A stretch of DNA of 64,000 nucleotides from Blautia wexlerae (GTDB taxonomy: Bacteria > Bacillota > Clostridia > Lachnospirales > Lachnospiraceae). A program made the translations under genes and the position numbers. Below are positions 62,315 through 64,000 of the stretch, piece after piece; position 1 is the stretch's first letter; each line of letters begins with the position of its first letter. The notes under the pieces were generated by a model, which had not been told where the DNA came from, searched no databases, and saw only the letters and a program-made list of their open reading frames with translations. The stretch is from positions 248,001-312,000 of the forward strand of contig NZ_JAAIMY010000001.1 in the NCBI RefSeq assembly GCF_013300825.1. The letters are read 5' to 3'.

Positions 62315-63559
62315 TTGGATGAGATCCATGTGACAGGTAAATGTTCTCTCAGCGGAGAGCTTTTTATACAGGGTTCTAAAAATGCAGCACTTCCGATGAT
62401 AGCGGCATCTCTGATGCACAGAGGGATAAGTGTTCTGAGAGGCTGCCCGAGAATTTCTGATGTATTCTGTATGGAAGAGATCCTGAGAAGTCTTGGAGCA
62501 GCAACATGGTGGGAAGACCATGATCTTTACCTGGACTGTTCCTGTGCAGACAAAACAGAGATTTCGGCAGTTTATACAGGCAGAATGCGTTCTTCGATTA
62601 TTCTGGCAGGTGCAGTACTTGCCAGGAACAGAAAGTGCAGGATAGGGTATCCGGGGGGATGTACCATAGGGAAGAGACCGATAGATCTTCATCTTATGGC
62701 ATTGAGGGCACTGGGCGCAGATATCCGGGAAAATGCATTGGGACTGGATGGAGAATGCGTCAGATTCACAGGGCAGGATATCGTGTTTCCAAAATCAAGT
62801 GTGGGAGCCACACAGCAGGCCATACTGGCGTCAGTTCTTGCAAAAGGTGTAACACATCTTTACAATTGTGCGAAAGAACCGGAGGTTTTCTGGCTCTGCA
62901 GATATCTGAAAACAATGGGAGCGCTGATAGAAGGAGAGAAAACCGGAGAAATTATGATCAGAGGAGTGGAGGAACTGAAAGATGGAGATTACCGTGTTCC
63001 TCCGGACCGTATTGTTGCAGGCACGTATCTGTGCGCAGCCGCAGCAGCAAAAAGTGAGATTATTCTTCGGAATGTACCTGTGGAGGAATTACAGGCGTTC
63101 CTGGAAGTATATCGGAAAATAGGTGGACAATATCAAGTGAATGGTGGTACACTAGAGGTCAATGGAAAGAACGCGGTCAGACCGGCTGCTTTGGTGGAAA
63201 CAGAAATTTATCCGGGATTTCCTACGGATCTGCAGGCTCCGCTGATGGCAGTGCTGACAGGAGTACAGGGGCAGAGTGTGATCAGGGAGAACATTTTTGA
63301 CCGGAGATTTGGCAGTGCTTTTCAAATGAAAAAAATGGGCGCAGATATTTCGGTAAGCGGGAATCAGGCAATCATAAGAGGCGGAAAAACTCTTACAGGA
63401 ACACAGGTACAGGCAGGAGACCTCAGGGGAGGTGCTGCACTGATCATTGCCGCACTTATGGCAGAAGGAGAAACCTGTGTAAAAAAAGCCGGATTCATCA
63501 GCAGAGGATATGAACATATCTGTGAAGATCTGCGGACTTTGGGATGCGAAATATGGTAG
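62315..63559 (+). CDS. murA: UDP-N-acetylglucosamine 1-carboxyvinyltransferase
   Basis: A 414-residue enzyme that transfers enolpyruvate to UDP-GlcNAc, the first committed step of peptidoglycan synthesis and the fosfomycin target. It has K22-N23 in GSKNAALPMI, the loop Cys116 in GGCTIGKRPIDLH (fosfomycin-sensitive form), and TDLQAPLMA. Length is normal. The start is a TTG with AGGAG about 8 nt upstream; no in-frame ATG lies nearby. In this cluster murA sits where murG usually is, between ftsW and ftsQ. Confidence 0.95.
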   Translation: MDEIHVTGKCSLSGELFIQGSKNAALPMIAASLMHRGISVLRGCPRISDVFCMEEILRSLGAATWWEDHDLYLDCSCADKTEISAVYTGRMRSSIILAGAVLARNRKCRIGYPGGCTIGKRPIDLHLMALRALGADIRENALGLDGECVRFTGQDIVFPKSSVGATQQAILASVLAKGVTHLYNCAKEPEVFWLCRYLKTMGALIEGEKTGEIMIRGVEELKDGDYRVPPDRIVAGTYLCAAAAAKSEIILRNVPVEELQAFLEVYRKIGGQYQVNGGTLEVNGKNAVRPAALVETEIYPGFPTDLQAPLMAVLTGVQGQSVIRENIFDRRFGSAFQMKKMGADISVSGNQAIIRGGKTLTGTQVQAGDLRGGAALIIAALMAEGETCVKKAGFISRGYEHICEDLRTLGCEIW

Positions 63560-63584
63560 TCTGAAGCAGAGGACATGAGGATTT

Positions 63585-64000
63585 ATGAGAAAGAGTAATT
63601 ATGGAAAAAAACCTCCCATGAGTAAAAAATCGAAGAAGATAATGGCGGGTGTGATAGGAACAGGGATTTTAGTTGCTGTGATAATCTTTTTTTCCTATTA
63701 TAAGGTGGATTCTGTAGAAATCAGGGGAACTTCCCATTATACAGATGAAGAGGTAAAGAATATGGTGCTTCGGGGACCGATGGCTTCAAATTCGGTCCTT
63801 GCGCCTTTGATCTACAGTACCACAAACACAGATGATATTGCATATGTAGATGCGTTTAAGGTTACCCAGTTAAACCGCAATACTATCTGTATCAGCGTAA
63901 AAGAGAAAAAGGCAGTAGGCTGTATCCGTTATCTGGATAGTTATATTTATTTTGATAGAAATGGTATTTTTGTGGAAGGTTCTCAGAACAGAGATGAGAC
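63585..64000 (+). CDS. ftsQ: Cell division protein FtsQ/DivIB, partial (C-terminus outside window)
   Basis: The frame is open from an ATG at 63585 to the window end (138 codons seen). A basic cytoplasmic start (about 1-20) precedes one TM helix (IMAGVIGTGILVAVIIFFSYY, spanning about 19-39) and then a POTRA-type domain starting VDSVEIRGTSHYTDEEV, the mark of FtsQ/DivIB. The family stabilises the FtsL-FtsB/DivIC-transpeptidase complex at the septum. GAGG lies 4 nt before the ATG; it follows murA after 25 nt. Confidence 0.9.
   Translation, partial: MRKSNYGKKPPMSKKSKKIMAGVIGTGILVAVIIFFSYYKVDSVEIRGTSHYTDEEVKNMVLRGPMASNSVLAPLIYSTTNTDDIAYVDAFKVTQLNRNTICISVKEKKAVGCIRYLDSYIYFDRNGIFVEGSQNRDE

Noticed and set aside
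61637-62692. Minus-strand frame of 351 codons over ftsW and murA
   Set aside because: Spans two real plus-strand genes and the gap between; no start signal.
1-64000. tRNA, rRNA, CRISPR arrays, insertion sequences, prophage or integrated elements
   Set aside because: Scanning intergenic regions showed no cloverleaf with CCA-end context, no repeat-spacer array, and no transposase or integrase gene. Dispersed short hairpins are the only repeats seen.

Overview
The window is one contiguous stretch of a low-to-moderate-GC Gram-positive chromosome from an anaerobic member of the Clostridia, most likely family Lachnospiraceae. The reasons are two oxygen-sensitive class III ribonucleotide reductases with no aerobic one, strong AGGAGG-type ribosome binding sites, TTGACA/TATAAT promoters, a meso-diaminopimelate-type MurE together with DapF, a PASTA-domain Ser/Thr kinase with its PP2C phosphatase, a CymR/IscR-type Rrf2 regulator beside cysK, and a division (dcw) cluster with two class B penicillin-binding proteins. 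I cannot name genus or species. No tRNA, rRNA, CRISPR, insertion sequence or prophage is visible. Almost everything is chromosomal housekeeping.

Layout. 1-2.3 kb (minus): end of a type II secretion/type IV pilus-like locus (pseudopilin-like protein, GspF-like platform protein) preceded by a transglutaminase-like lipoprotein. 2.4-3.8 kb: a class I cyclic-di-GMP riboswitch with its own terminator controls a secreted zinc metallopeptidase of the anthrax-lethal-factor/Pro-Pro-endopeptidase type. 4.1-13.7 kb: termination and translation genes (rho, rpmE, a DUF1385 protein, prmC, prfA), a nucleotidyltransferase with glmM, a TPR lipoprotein and hflX. 13.7-16.8 kb: NrdR boxes, a class III reductase fused to a glutaredoxin-like domain, and an ACT-domain protein. 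16.8-21.4 kb: a sulfur block (Rrf2 regulator, cysK, mnmA, O-acetylhomoserine sulfhydrylase) with shared operator-like motifs. 21.4-24.2 kb: a putative metal exporter with an operator array, a Fur-family regulator and azlCD. 24.2-29.3 kb: dapF, an amino-acid ABC transporter whose binding protein has its two lobes in swapped order, a CBS protein and asnA. 29.5-33.4 kb: a zinc-ribbon membrane protein, a second class III reductase and a carbamate kinase. 33.4-36 kb: a long non-coding leader and a wall-anchored DUF11-type surface protein. 36.2-51.2 kb: murE, then the run priA-def-fmt-Zn peptidase-rsmB-rlmN-prpC-prkC-rsgA-rpe-thiN, then ychF. 51.2-64 kb: lgt and the dcw cluster mraZ-rsmH-ftsL-PBP-PBP-mraY-murD-ftsW-murA-ftsQ, cut by the window end.

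How it fits together: the right half is a cell-envelope and division block. MurE, MurA, MraY and MurD make lipid-linked peptidoglycan precursor, FtsW and the two transpeptidases use it, PrkC/PrpC sense and regulate wall synthesis, and DapF supplies the diaminopimelate. The left half holds several separately regulated units whose control sites can be read directly: the c-di-GMP riboswitch, NrdR boxes, Rrf2-type operators, the TGCAAAT array and the MraZ repeats.

The most unusual items are the apparently circularly permuted, lipobox-less amino-acid-binding protein (25.4 kb), the c-di-GMP off-switch on a secreted metallopeptidase (2.5 kb), the 17-nt-periodic TGCAAAT operator array (21.5 kb), a terminator whose 3' arm holds the Shine-Dalgarno of the second PBP (56.75 kb), and two families of short dispersed hairpin repeats.
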